Shown here: one piece after another, positions 1-7,059 of the stretch
Numbering within the stretch: position 1 is the stretch's first letter
Layout of the letters: each line of letters begins with the position of its first letter
Made by a program: the position numbers and the translations under genes
NCBI GenBank assembly: GCA_030681635.1
Contig: JAUXRT010000583.1
Location: 1 to 19,430 of the forward strand
From: Reyranella sp.
GTDB lineage: Bacteria > Pseudomonadota > Alphaproteobacteria > Reyranellales > Reyranellaceae
Reading direction: 5' to 3'
Length of the DNA stretch: 19,430 bases
The notes under the pieces: model-generated
Database searches by the model: none
What the model saw: the letters and a program-made list of their open reading frames with translations, nothing else
Told to the model about the DNA's origin: nothing

Positions 1-336
1 GGCGGCGAACTGGCCGGCCGCCGCATCGTGTCGCCGCGCCTGCTGCAGTATGCCATCCGCAACCACACCGGCGACCGGGTCGACGAGTTCATGGGCATGC
101 CGATGCATCGCGGCCTCGGACCTCACCTGCGCGGCACGACCGACAATGTCCGCGGCCTCGGCGGCTTTGCCAGCCCGCGCACCTTCGGCCACGGCGGCGT
201 CGGCACCTCCTATTGCTGGGGCGATCCCGACTCGGGCGTGTCCTTCGCCTACATCACCAACAACCGCATCCCCGACCCCTGGCACAGCAAGCGACTCGAC
301 CAGATCGCGAACCTGGTGCACACGGCGATCGTCTAG
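1..336 (+). CDS. Serine hydrolase, beta-lactamase (class C/EstB) family, C-terminal fragment
   Basis: Only the last 111 codons are present; the reading frame is open from base 1 to a TAG at 334-336, so the start lies before the window. The readable piece contains FGHGGVGTSYCWGDP followed by SGVSFAYITNN. This fits the third active-site motif region (H-x-G type) and the adjacent beta-strand of class C beta-lactamase-like serine hydrolases and esterases. The Ser-x-x-Lys nucleophile and the Tyr motif would lie upstream and cannot be checked. Family members range from penicillin-binding-like esterases to peptidases, so the substrate is unknown. The gene converges on the MFS gene, with only 11 bases between the two stop codons and a hairpin across the junction. 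The family call is fairly secure; the function is not. Confidence 0.75.
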   Translation, partial: GGELAGRRIVSPRLLQYAIRNHTGDRVDEFMGMPMHRGLGPHLRGTTDNVRGLGGFASPRTFGHGGVGTSYCWGDPDSGVSFAYITNNRIPDPWHSKRLDQIANLVHTAIV

Positions 337-365
337 AGCGCGGGCGTCTACCGCCCGAGGCGCTC
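336..365. terminator. Hairpin spanning convergent stops (hydrolase / MFS transporter)
   Basis: An inverted repeat pairs GAGCG (336-340) plus CGGGCG (341-346) with CGCCCG (352-357) plus CGCTC (361-365), around a 5-base loop and a 3-base bulge. It begins at the last base of the plus-strand stop and includes the minus-strand stop (348-350). No T-run follows on either side, so a bidirectional intrinsic terminator is a structural inference only. Confidence 0.45.
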
Positions 366-1559
366 GCGGGCGCTGGCCTCGGAGCCGAGCGAAGCGGCGG
401 CAATCACAAGTGCCGTCACCGACAGGACCATGACCGCCGTGTAATTACCGGTCAGGTCGTGCAGCACGCCGCCGATCCAGGCGCCGAGGAAGCCGCCGAC
501 GCCGGAGCCGATGATGATCAGGCCGTAGATGCGGCCGAAATGGGCACCGCGATAGCGGAGCGTGGCGAGGGTGGAGATCATCGGCCCCCGCGAGCCCATG
601 CTGCCGCCGAACAGCAGCACATAGAGCCACAGCCAAAGGTCGTCTCCGGGCCCACGCACCAGCGCCAGGGCGCCGACACCGGCGATGGAACAACCATAGG
701 CCAGCAGGGCGGCAAGGCGCCGGCCGCCACGGTCGGCAAGCCAGCTGAATCCCACCATGCCGAGCGGCGTCAGCAGGCCCGCCACCGCGAGCGCCCGCGC
801 GGCATAGGATCCGTCGAGGCCGCGTTCCAGCAGGTAGACCATGGCCTGCGGTACCAGCGAGAAAATGCCGATCGATGTCAGCGCGAACGACGAGAAAAGC
901 GCCCAGAACGGCCAGTCGCGCGTCGCTTCGCCGACGGTCGGACCGCGATCGGCCGCCGCATGCGACCGTTGCAATCCCGGCGCGCCGCGTTCGATACGCG
1001 CCCACGGCAGGAACAACAGCAGCGGGATGAAGACGGCGCTCACCGCGGCAAAGACGATGTAGGCGTGGCGCCATCCTTCGGCGGTGATCAGGTACTGCGC
1101 CAGCGGGAAGGTGGCCATCGCCCCAACACCCGACGCCGACCAGGCGACCGCCAAGGCCACACCCAACCGTCGCGACGGGAACCAGCGGCCGAGCAGCGAG
1201 GCGCTCAGCACGCCCGAAAGCGTGGAGGCGCCGAAGCCCATCACGACACCCAGGCCGAGATAGAGGTGCCAGAGTGCCGTCGCCTGCGAAGCACTGGCGG
1301 TCGCAAGCGTCGTGGCCGTCACGCCCACCACCGTGAGCGTGCGCAGGCCGAAGCGATCGACGATCCAGCCGGCAATGGGGGCTGCAATACCGCCGACCAG
1401 CAGGGCAAAGCTGTAGATCAGGGTGACCGAGCCGCGGTGGGCGTCGAAGGCCTGCTGCAGAGCCGGCACGAACATCACGAAGGTGTCGCCGATCGACCGG
1501 CTCGCCACGCCCAGGACAAAACACAGCGCCACCAACAGCCAAGGCATGATCGATCCCAT
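348..1559 (-). CDS. Major facilitator superfamily (MFS) transporter
   Basis: About 403 residues with roughly twelve hydrophobic segments, the usual size and layout for a 12-helix MFS carrier in the inner membrane. Near the N terminus, GGIAAPIAGWIVDRFGLR matches the loop 2-3 signature (G-x3-D-R-x-G-R type) of the superfamily, and a related FSWLADRGGRR follows at the start of the second half. GWRHAYIVFA before the central loop is typical of the monocarboxylate/oxalate-formate antiporter-like branch. I chose the ATG at 1559 because GAGG lies about 8 bases upstream and the residues before it look non-coding; a second ATG at 1547 is possible. The substrate cannot be read from the sequence. The divergent neighbour is a hotdog-like protein, with 107 bases between the two starts. 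Confidence 0.85.
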   Translation of the reverse strand: MGSIMPWLLVALCFVLGVASRSIGDTFVMFVPALQQAFDAHRGSVTLIYSFALLVGGIAAPIAGWIVDRFGLRTLTVVGVTATTLATASASQATALWHLYLGLGVVMGFGASTLSGVLSASLLGRWFPSRRLGVALAVAWSASGVGAMATFPLAQYLITAEGWRHAYIVFAAVSAVFIPLLLFLPWARIERGAPGLQRSHAAADRGPTVGEATRDWPFWALFSSFALTSIGIFSLVPQAMVYLLERGLDGSYAARALAVAGLLTPLGMVGFSWLADRGGRRLAALLAYGCSIAGVGALALVRGPGDDLWLWLYVLLFGGSMGSRGPMISTLATLRYRGAHFGRIYGLIIIGSGVGGFLGAWIGGVLHDLTGNYTAVMVLSVTALVIAAASLGSEASARERLGR

Positions 1560-1666
1560 CGCCCCAACCTCGACGAGCCTCCGCTCCGGCGCAAGCCGCC
1601 TGACGGGCCGGCAGGCTTGCATTCACCGCATGCGCGCGCCACGTTCCGCGCCGCGGAGGAAAATAC
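1560..1666. other. Divergent intergenic spacer, MFS / hotdog-like gene
   Basis: This 107-base gap separates two divergent starts and must contain or border both promoters. I see a clear ribosome binding site, GGAGGA at 1655-1660, for the plus-strand gene and GAGG on the minus strand for the transporter. I could not identify a convincing -35/-10 pair in either direction. Confidence 0.4.
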
Positions 1667-2395
1667 GTGAACGACACACTGATCATTGAGCGCGGCTTCA
1701 ACGGCCCGAGCCAGTCGGGCAACGGCGGCTATGTCGGCGGCGTCCTGGCGCGCCGCTTCACGCAGGCCTTCGGCGGCGACGGCGCCGTCGAGATCACGCT
1801 CCGCGCGCCGATCCCGATCGAGGCTCCGCTCCAGGTGATCCAGGGCGACGACGCCCTGCTGCTCAAGGACGGCGAAACGCTGCTCTGCGAGGCGCGGGCC
1901 GGCTCAGTCGATCATCTCGAACCGCCGCCGCCGCCCGCCGACTGGGCCGACGTCATGCGCCGCGGCGAAGAGGGCGGCAGCCCCGAGGACAGCGACTTCC
2001 ATTGGTGCCTCGTCTGCGGACGCGGACGCGCCGTGGGCGACGGGCTGCGCGTTTTCGGTTCGCATGGACCGGGGCCGGGCCGTTCCCTCTCCTGCTACCT
2101 GCCTCATGTCGCGCATGCCGACGCGGACGGGCGCATCGGGCCGGATTTCCTCTGGGGCACACTCGATTGTCCGGGCGCCTGGGCCGCGCAGGATCCCGAC
2201 GACTGGCGGCCGGCGCTGACCGGCCGAATGACGGCCAAGGTGTTGCATCGGCCGAAAGCCGGCGAACGCTGCGCCGTGGTCGGCTGGCGCATCGGCGCCG
2301 AGGGCCGCAAGCTCTATTCAGGCACGGCCCTCTATACCGAGGGGGGCCAACTCTGCGCGCTCGCGCATTGCACCTGGATCGTACTGAAGAGCTAG
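1667..2395 (+). CDS. Hotdog-fold-like protein with C-x2-C motif, possible acyl-CoA thioesterase relative
   Basis: 242 residues. The start is a GTG at 1667 with GGAGGA six bases upstream, a strong ribosome binding site. Residues 11-25 read FNGPSQSGNGGYVGG, a pattern I associate with the first repeat of a double-hotdog family that is usually annotated as hypothetical. Residues 113-120 read WCLVCGRG, and Gly-Asp-Gly-Leu-Arg-Val-Phe follows. The two cysteines (114 and 117) sit between the two presumed hotdog halves and could bind a metal or simply be structural. No catalytic residues can be assigned. A role in acyl-CoA or thioester chemistry is an inference from the fold only. It converges on the membrane protein gene, with seven bases between the stops. 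Confidence 0.65.
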   Translation: MNDTLIIERGFNGPSQSGNGGYVGGVLARRFTQAFGGDGAVEITLRAPIPIEAPLQVIQGDDALLLKDGETLLCEARAGSVDHLEPPPPPADWADVMRRGEEGGSPEDSDFHWCLVCGRGRAVGDGLRVFGSHGPGPGRSLSCYLPHVAHADADGRIGPDFLWGTLDCPGAWAAQDPDDWRPALTGRMTAKVLHRPKAGERCAVVGWRIGAEGRKLYSGTALYTEGGQLCALAHCTWIVLKS

Positions 2396-2407
2396 GGCCG
2401 GCCTAGC
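2391..2407. terminator. Short palindrome containing both convergent stop codons
   Basis: GCTAGG (2391-2396) and CCTAGC (2402-2407) form an inverted repeat around a 5-base centre. The TAG stop of the plus-strand gene (2393-2395) and the stop of the minus-strand gene (2403-2405) sit in opposite arms. With a 6-bp stem and no T-run it would be a weak terminator; it may be partly a by-product of two TAG stops facing each other. Confidence 0.3.
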
Positions 2408-3932
2408 GGCTGCGCACGAAGATGATCGCGGAGTCGTCGGCGTAGGCCTGACGCCAGCCGGGCAGGCGCGCGAGCAACCTGTTGGCCGGCTGGTCCTTCG
2501 GGAACAGTGTCCACTCGATCGCATGCCGTTCGAGCACCTGTTCCAGGGATTCCTCGCCGCGCAGGTTCGTCACCTCGGCATAGCGCTTGATGAAGGCGCC
2601 GCCATAGAGCTCGCCGCGGCCGTCGATGAAGGTGGGCACACCGGCCCGGATCAGGTAGCCGCCGTAGTTGTAGTGGTTGAGCACATGGCCCTTGAGGCCG
2701 GCCTCGCGCGCATAGTCGAGCGCACCCGACGGCATCGTGGAGGACGGCGGCGCGACGCCGCCCAGTTTGATCAGGCCGCCGGCATAGAGCGCGGCGACGG
2801 CGACTGAGAGCGCCACGGCGGCGTGGCCGGCGGGACGGGCGAGTGCGCGCATCCGCCGGACGAGAAGGCTTCCACCTGTCGCATCGGGATCGGGCCTGAG
2901 CGAGGGCCATTGCCGCGCCAGCAGCGGCGCTACCACGAGCGGCAGCAGCATCGCCAGCAGCTCGGCGTTGCGGGCGTAGCGCAGATAGAGATGCACCAGG
3001 CCGATCACGATCAACAGACGGATCAACGGCAATTTCAGGCCACGCGAGAGAGCGGCGTAGAGCGCGACCAGCAGGATCAGCTCCTGCAGGGGCTGGCCTT
3101 GGAAATCGGGTGCCTTCCATTCGGAGATCACGCCCAGCGATTCGCCCAGGCCAAAGATGCGCAACGTCACCAGGATCGATTCGGGACCGTAGGGCGTGAT
3201 GCAGGCCACCAGCCCGGAGGCGATGCCGAACTTCGCCCAGGCGATGAACAGCGCCTTGCGCTCCACCGCGTCGCGCGCGCCGACGACGGCATCGAGCGCA
3301 AAGGCACCGCACAGGACGAGGCCCAGGGTGAAGCCGCCATGCAGGTTGGCCCACAGCAGCATGGCCAGCAGCAACAGCGGTTCGGGCGCACGCCGTTCCT
3401 CGACGGCGCGCACGAGGCCGGCCACCCACCACAGCATGACGGGAAAGGCGAACAGATGCGGGCGCGCCAGGAAATGAGGCGCCGTCATCACGACGGCCGC
3501 CAGCACGAACAGGGCGGCCGGCAAGGGCGTGAGATCGCGCAGCAGGAGGCGCAGCAGCAGCGCGAAGCTCACGCCGACCGCCGCCGCGCCAAGCGCGGTC
3601 ACGCCGCCCCAACCGGCGATGTTGTAGGCGAGCGCCATCAGCAGCTGCGACAGCCACTCCTTGGCGATCCACGGCTGGCCGGCGAAGGTGAAGGAGAAGG
3701 TGTCGACGGTCGGCACGGTGCCGTGCGCCAGCATCCAGTTGCCGACCGCGATGTGCCAGTGACTGTCCGGGTCGCCGAGCAGCGGCAGACCTTCGGTGTT
3801 GGCGAGGAAGACGAACAGCACCATCCCGAGCGCGAGCGGCCACGACAGCGCCCAGGCGGAACGCGGCCTGGCGGCGCCGAGCGCCCGCTCCTGAAAATCG
3901 GGGGAAACCGAGAGGCCGGAAGTGACGGCCAT
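2403..3932 (-). CDS. Polytopic membrane protein, GT-C glycosyltransferase-like, function unknown
   Basis: 509 residues with about ten or more hydrophobic segments between residues 29 and about 390, then a soluble C-terminal tail of about 105 residues. After the first membrane helix, residues 53-60 read GDPDSHWH, followed by a DTFSFTFAG stretch (77-85) and KEWLS (91-95). An acidic pair in the first extracytoplasmic loop is characteristic of GT-C transferases that use polyprenyl-phosphate sugars. The tail has NYGGYL and FIDGRGELYG (residues about 422-445), a pattern I recall from large uncharacterised bacterial membrane proteins. The start is supported by CGGAG about 8-12 bases upstream. The transferase role is an inference from topology and motif placement; acceptor and donor are unknown. 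The neighbours give no envelope-glycan context. Confidence 0.65.
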   Translation of the reverse strand: MAVTSGLSVSPDFQERALGAARPRSAWALSWPLALGMVLFVFLANTEGLPLLGDPDSHWHIAVGNWMLAHGTVPTVDTFSFTFAGQPWIAKEWLSQLLMALAYNIAGWGGVTALGAAAVGVSFALLLRLLLRDLTPLPAALFVLAAVVMTAPHFLARPHLFAFPVMLWWVAGLVRAVEERRAPEPLLLLAMLLWANLHGGFTLGLVLCGAFALDAVVGARDAVERKALFIAWAKFGIASGLVACITPYGPESILVTLRIFGLGESLGVISEWKAPDFQGQPLQELILLVALYAALSRGLKLPLIRLLIVIGLVHLYLRYARNAELLAMLLPLVVAPLLARQWPSLRPDPDATGGSLLVRRMRALARPAGHAAVALSVAVAALYAGGLIKLGGVAPPSSTMPSGALDYAREAGLKGHVLNHYNYGGYLIRAGVPTFIDGRGELYGGAFIKRYAEVTNLRGEESLEQVLERHAIEWTLFPKDQPANRLLARLPGWRQAYADDSAIIFVRSR

Positions 3933-3944
3933 GAAGAGGCTCCG

Positions 3945-4005
3945 AAATCAATGCAAGAAAGATATATAATCCATTGATATACAATATTTTTTAGGATTGT
4001 ACCAG
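3945..4005. promoter_or_regulatory. AT-rich divergent promoter region, membrane protein / selD fusion
   Basis: Bases 3951-4000 are 78% A+T by count, in sharp contrast to the GC-rich surroundings. A perfect TATAAT lies at 3965-3970 on the plus strand, but no good -35 hexamer sits 16-18 bases before it. The spacer separates a minus-strand start (3932) from the plus-strand selD fusion (4036), so a promoter region is likely. Exact elements are not resolved. Confidence 0.45.
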
Positions 4006-4035
4006 AGGAAGCTGGGATCGGATATACGAGTCGGG

Positions 4036-6261
4036 ATGCAGGCCGCGCCCCTCCTGAAGGATCTCGTTCTGATTGGCGGCGGCCATGCCCATGTCCATGT
4101 GGTGAAGAATTTCGGCATGAAGCCGATGCCCGGCGTGCGGCTCACCCTGATCGGTCGCGACATCGAGACTCCGTACTCGGGCATGATCCCGGGCTTCGTC
4201 GCCGGCCAATATTCCTTCGACGAATGCCACATCGACCTCTCCCGGCTGGCGTCGTGGACTGGTACGCGCCTGATCCAGGCCGAGGCCATCGGCCTCGACC
4301 GCGCCAAACGCCAGGTGATGCTGAAAGACCGGCCGCCGGTTTCCTACGACCTGCTCTCCCTCGATGTCGGCTCCTCGCCCGGCCTCGAGGCGATCCCTGG
4401 TGCTGCCGAGCACGCAACGGCGGTGAAGCCGATCGCCGAGCTGGGCCGGCGCTGGCTCGCCTTCGTCGAGCGCGTAAAAGACCATCGCGGGCCGCTGCGC
4501 ATCGCGGTGATCGGCGGCGGCGCGGGCGGCGTCGAGCTGGCGCTCGCCATCGACCATCGCCTGCGCGGCGTTGCGCGCGACGCCGAGGTCGCCGTCACCC
4601 TGGCCACCAGGGGCGAGATCCTGTCGGGCCAGGCGACCGCGGCGCAGCGCAAGATGCGCGCGATCTTCGCCAGGCGCGGCGTACGGCTCCTCGAGAACGC
4701 GGCGACCACCCGGATCGAGGCCGGCGCCGTCCATCTCGAGACCGGCGAGTGCCTGGAAGCCCACGATGTCTTCGTCGTCACCGAGGCAAGTGCCGCCAAA
4801 TGGTTTGCCGGCACCGGCCTGCCGCTCGACGCACGCGGCTTCTTCGCCGTCGAACCGACACTCGCCTCGAGCGGCGATCCTTCGGTGTTCGCCGTCGGCG
4901 ACTGCGCCAGCGTGACGGCCCATCCCCGCCCCAAGGCCGGCGTCTTCGCCGTGCGCCAGGGCCCGCCGCTGGCCGACAATCTGCGCCGCGTCTTGCTGGG
5001 CCAGGCGCTACAACCCTTCACGCCGCAGAGCCGCTATCTCTCGATCCTCGGCACCGGCGATGGCCAAGCCGTGGCGACCCGCGGCGGCTGGGCGATCGAA
5101 GGTCCCTGGGTGTGGCGCTGGAAGGACCATATCGATCGCAAGTGGATGCGCATGTACCGCGAGCCGCCGGCCAAGCCGATGGACATGGCCGCGCGCGCGG
5201 CGCCGCCCGATCCGGCACTGGCCGACGCCGAGGCGAAGCGGCTGCTGGCCGACATCGGCATGCGCTGCGGCGGCTGCGGCGCCAAGGTCGGCGCCGACTC
5301 GCTCTCACGCGTGCTGGCCCGGCTTGGGCCCTCGCCGTTTCCTGGCGTCGCGATCGGCCTCGACGCACCCGACGACGCGGCGATGATCGAGGTGCCGGCG
5401 GGCAAGGCGCTGGTGCAATCCGTCGATTTCTTCCGCACCTTCATCGACGATCCCTTCATCTTTGGCGAGGTCGCGGCGGTCCATGCGCTGGGCGACGTCT
5501 GGGCGATGGGGGCCAAGCCACACAGCGCTTTGGCACTGGCCGTCGTGCCGGCCGCCGCCGAGCGGCTGATGGAAGAGGATCTGTTCCAGATGCTGTCGGG
5601 TGCGCGGCGCGTGCTCGACCAGGCCGGCTGCGCCCTGATCGGCGGCCATTCCGGCGAAGGCCCTGAGGCGGCACTGGGCTTCTCGGTGAACGGTCTCGTC
5701 GTGGCGACCGCGGCGCTGCGCAAGGGCGGGTTGAAACCCGGCGACAGGCTGGTCCTGACCAAGAAGCTTGGCACCGGCGTGATCTTCGCCGCCGCCATGC
5801 GCGGGGAAGCCCGCGGACGCTGGGTCGCCGAAGCGCTGGCCTCGATGCGCCGGCCTTCGTCGGCTGCGGCCGAGGCCCTGGTCGCCGCCGGCGCCCACGC
5901 CTGCACCGACGTCACCGGCTTCGGCCTCGCCGGCCATCTCGCCGAGATGATCCGCGCCAGCGGCGCGGTACAGGTCGATCTCCATCTCGATGCCCTGCCC
6001 GCCCTCGACGGCGCCGTCGAGCTGTTCACCCGGGGCTTTGCGAGTTCGCTGCAACCGGAGAACCTGCGCGCCCGTCACCTGATCGACGGCATGGACACTC
6101 ATGCACAACATCCCAAGCTGCCGCTGCTGTTCGATCCCCAGACCGCCGGTGGCCTGCTCGCGGCGGTACCTTCCGACTGCGTCCTCGACATCGACGCCGT
6201 CGAGATCGGCGTCGTACGCCCGCGCGATCAAACGCGATCCGCGATCCATCTTCTGGTTTGA
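4036..6261 (+). CDS. selD: Fused FAD pyridine-nucleotide oxidoreductase / selenide, water dikinase
   Basis: 741 residues in two domains. Residues 1 to about 395 are an NADH-dehydrogenase-like flavoprotein: an N-terminal FAD site (IGGGHAHVHV, about 13-22), an NAD site (IGGGAGG, 159-165) and the second FAD motif (VFAVGDCAS, 284-292). Residues about 405-741 are SelD, which makes selenophosphate from selenide and ATP for selenocysteine or 2-selenouridine. RCGGCGAKVG holds Cys414 and Lys417, matching the catalytic Cys/Lys pair of E. coli SelD (Cys17/Lys20). GGHSGEGPEAA, TDVTGFGLAGH and DPQTAGGLL are further SelD signatures. Fusions of this type are known; the flavoprotein part may supply reduced selenium, but that is unproven. 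The ATG at 4036 is preferred over an upstream TTG (3997), which would add 13 atypical residues; no strong ribosome binding site supports either. No selenium-using gene is visible nearby. Confidence 0.92.
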   Translation: MQAAPLLKDLVLIGGGHAHVHVVKNFGMKPMPGVRLTLIGRDIETPYSGMIPGFVAGQYSFDECHIDLSRLASWTGTRLIQAEAIGLDRAKRQVMLKDRPPVSYDLLSLDVGSSPGLEAIPGAAEHATAVKPIAELGRRWLAFVERVKDHRGPLRIAVIGGGAGGVELALAIDHRLRGVARDAEVAVTLATRGEILSGQATAAQRKMRAIFARRGVRLLENAATTRIEAGAVHLETGECLEAHDVFVVTEASAAKWFAGTGLPLDARGFFAVEPTLASSGDPSVFAVGDCASVTAHPRPKAGVFAVRQGPPLADNLRRVLLGQALQPFTPQSRYLSILGTGDGQAVATRGGWAIEGPWVWRWKDHIDRKWMRMYREPPAKPMDMAARAAPPDPALADAEAKRLLADIGMRCGGCGAKVGADSLSRVLARLGPSPFPGVAIGLDAPDDAAMIEVPAGKALVQSVDFFRTFIDDPFIFGEVAAVHALGDVWAMGAKPHSALALAVVPAAAERLMEEDLFQMLSGARRVLDQAGCALIGGHSGEGPEAALGFSVNGLVVATAALRKGGLKPGDRLVLTKKLGTGVIFAAAMRGEARGRWVAEALASMRRPSSAAAEALVAAGAHACTDVTGFGLAGHLAEMIRASGAVQVDLHLDALPALDGAVELFTRGFASSLQPENLRARHLIDGMDTHAQHPKLPLLFDPQTAGGLLAAVPSDCVLDIDAVEIGVVRPRDQTRSAIHLLV

Positions 6262-6289
6262 GTCGCAACCTTGACGGATCTGTGACGTT

Positions 6290-6309
6290 GCCGAGGTTCA
6301 TTCCTCGGC
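6290..6309 (+). promoter_or_regulatory. Hairpin between selD fusion and histone-like gene
   Basis: GCCGAGG (6290-6296) pairs with CCTCGGC (6303-6309) around a 6-base loop. It starts 28 bases after the selD stop and ends just before the GGAG ribosome binding site (6314-6317) of the next gene. It has no T-run, so it could be a weak terminator, an mRNA-end stabiliser or a translational control element. Confidence 0.35.
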
Positions 6310-6325
6310 TGACGGAGAGATCGAC

Positions 6326-6607
6326 ATGGCGAAAAAGAAGAAGGCGACGATTGCAGGCGCAATGGCGGGAGCCGTTGCAGGTCTCAAGGACTCTGTCGTC
6401 CGCGCCGAGATCGCCGTCGTCCGGGCAGGCAACAAGGCGGTCAAGGCCGTCCAGGACCGCGTCGATGCCGGCCGCCGCAAGGCCGCGAGCAGGAAGAAGG
6501 CGGCCAAGAAGGCCGTGAAGAAGGCAGTCGCCAATACCAAGCGCGTCGTTCGCAAGGCGGCAAAGAAGGTCGCGAAAAAGGCGACGAGGCGCTCGAAGCG
6601 CCGCTAG
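6326..6607 (+). CDS. Lys/Ala-rich histone H1-like basic protein
   Basis: 93 residues. After an MAKKKK start, residues about 8-50 are an ordinary Ala/Val-rich, probably helical segment with some acidic residues. From about residue 51 the chain is almost entirely Lys, Arg, Ala and Val, with repeated AAKKAVKKAV-type units, ending in TRRSKRR. This composition is that of bacterial H1-like or AlgP-like DNA-binding tails, so nucleoid or nucleic-acid binding is the likely role. GGAG lies 8 bases before the ATG, supporting this start. The gene follows selD on the same strand after 64 bases. The low-complexity sequence means the family assignment rests on composition rather than on a conserved domain, and no specific partner can be named. 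Confidence 0.75.
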   Translation: MAKKKKATIAGAMAGAVAGLKDSVVRAEIAVVRAGNKAVKAVQDRVDAGRRKAASRKKAAKKAVKKAVANTKRVVRKAAKKVAKKATRRSKRR

Positions 6608-6610
6608 ACT

Positions 6611-6640
6611 GATCCGCGCGCCCGCCAGGGGCGCAGGATC
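6611..6640 (+). terminator. Hairpin ending at the OsmC-family gene ribosome binding site
   Basis: GATCC (6611-6615) pairs with GGATC (6636-6640), and inside it GCGCCC (6618-6623) pairs with GGGCGC (6629-6634) around a 5-base loop, with small bulges. It lies right after the histone-like stop, and its last base touches the GGAGG (6641-6645) of the next gene. It could terminate the upstream transcript or influence ribosome access. There is no T-run. Confidence 0.35.
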
Positions 6641-6649
6641 GGAGGCGGC

Positions 6650-7036
6650 ATGGCGCGCGCGAAAGCAAGTATCGGTACGGTCAACTACGCCACGGCGATT
6701 ACGACCGGGCATCACAAGCTCACCGCCGACGAAGGCCCGGAGCTCGGCGGCAAGGATGCCGGCCCCGCGCCCTACGACCTGCTGACCTCGGCGCTGGGCG
6801 CCTGCACCGTGATCACGCTCCGCATGTACGCCGAGCGCAAGCAATGGCCGGTGACGGCGGTGCATGCCGACATCCATTTCGTCCGCGAGGGCGACAAGCA
6901 ACGCATCGACCGCGTGCTCACCATCGAGGGCGCGGTCGACGACGAGCAGAAGAAGCGCATGGCCGACATCGCCGAGCGCACGCCCGTCACATTGACGCTG
7001 AAAGGCGGACTGGAGATCAGGACGCGCCTGGCCTGA
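6650..7036 (+). CDS. OsmC/YhfA-family protein
   Basis: 128 residues, the usual length for small OsmC-superfamily proteins. The first conserved cysteine is in SALGACTVITLRMYAERK (Cys52), at the start of the long central helix. The second family cysteine is normally in a Cys-Pro-Val segment; here that segment reads AERTPVTLTL (Thr111), so the protein has only one of the two redox cysteines. This is typical of some YhfA-like subfamilies and argues against a classical Ohr/OsmC thiol peroxidase mechanism. GGAGG five bases before the ATG fixes the start. It is the last gene in the plus-strand run after the selD fusion and the histone-like gene and converges on the RraA-like gene. Function beyond the family is uncertain. 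Confidence 0.85.
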   Translation: MARAKASIGTVNYATAITTGHHKLTADEGPELGGKDAGPAPYDLLTSALGACTVITLRMYAERKQWPVTAVHADIHFVREGDKQRIDRVLTIEGAVDDEQKKRMADIAERTPVTLTLKGGLEIRTRLA

Positions 7037-7059
7037 TCGCCGAATCTCCTCGTCAGGCC
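7030..7059. terminator. Inverted repeat across convergent OsmC / RraA-like stops
   Basis: GGCCTGA (7030-7036) and TCAGGCC (7053-7059) are perfect 7-bp arms separated by 16 bases. Each arm contains the stop codon of one of the two convergent genes. The loop is large and there is no T-run, so a bidirectional terminator is only a possibility. Confidence 0.3.

Noticed and set aside
213..1670. A 485-codon plus-strand open frame opposite the MFS transporter.
   Set aside because: Low-complexity Arg/Gln/Ala/Gly-rich translation without domains; the minus strand encodes a full 12-helix carrier.
2823..3977. A 384-codon plus-strand open frame opposite the GT-C-like membrane protein.
   Set aside because: Gln/Arg/His/Gly-rich antisense translation without domains, typical of the complement of hydrophobic coding sequence.
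3997..4035. A TTG start for the selD fusion, 13 codons upstream.
   Set aside because: The extra residues do not resemble the family N terminus, and the possible AGGA directly abuts the TTG with no spacing.
5275..5286. A selenocysteine-coded SelD active site.
   Set aside because: The codon at the catalytic position is TGC (cysteine), not TGA.
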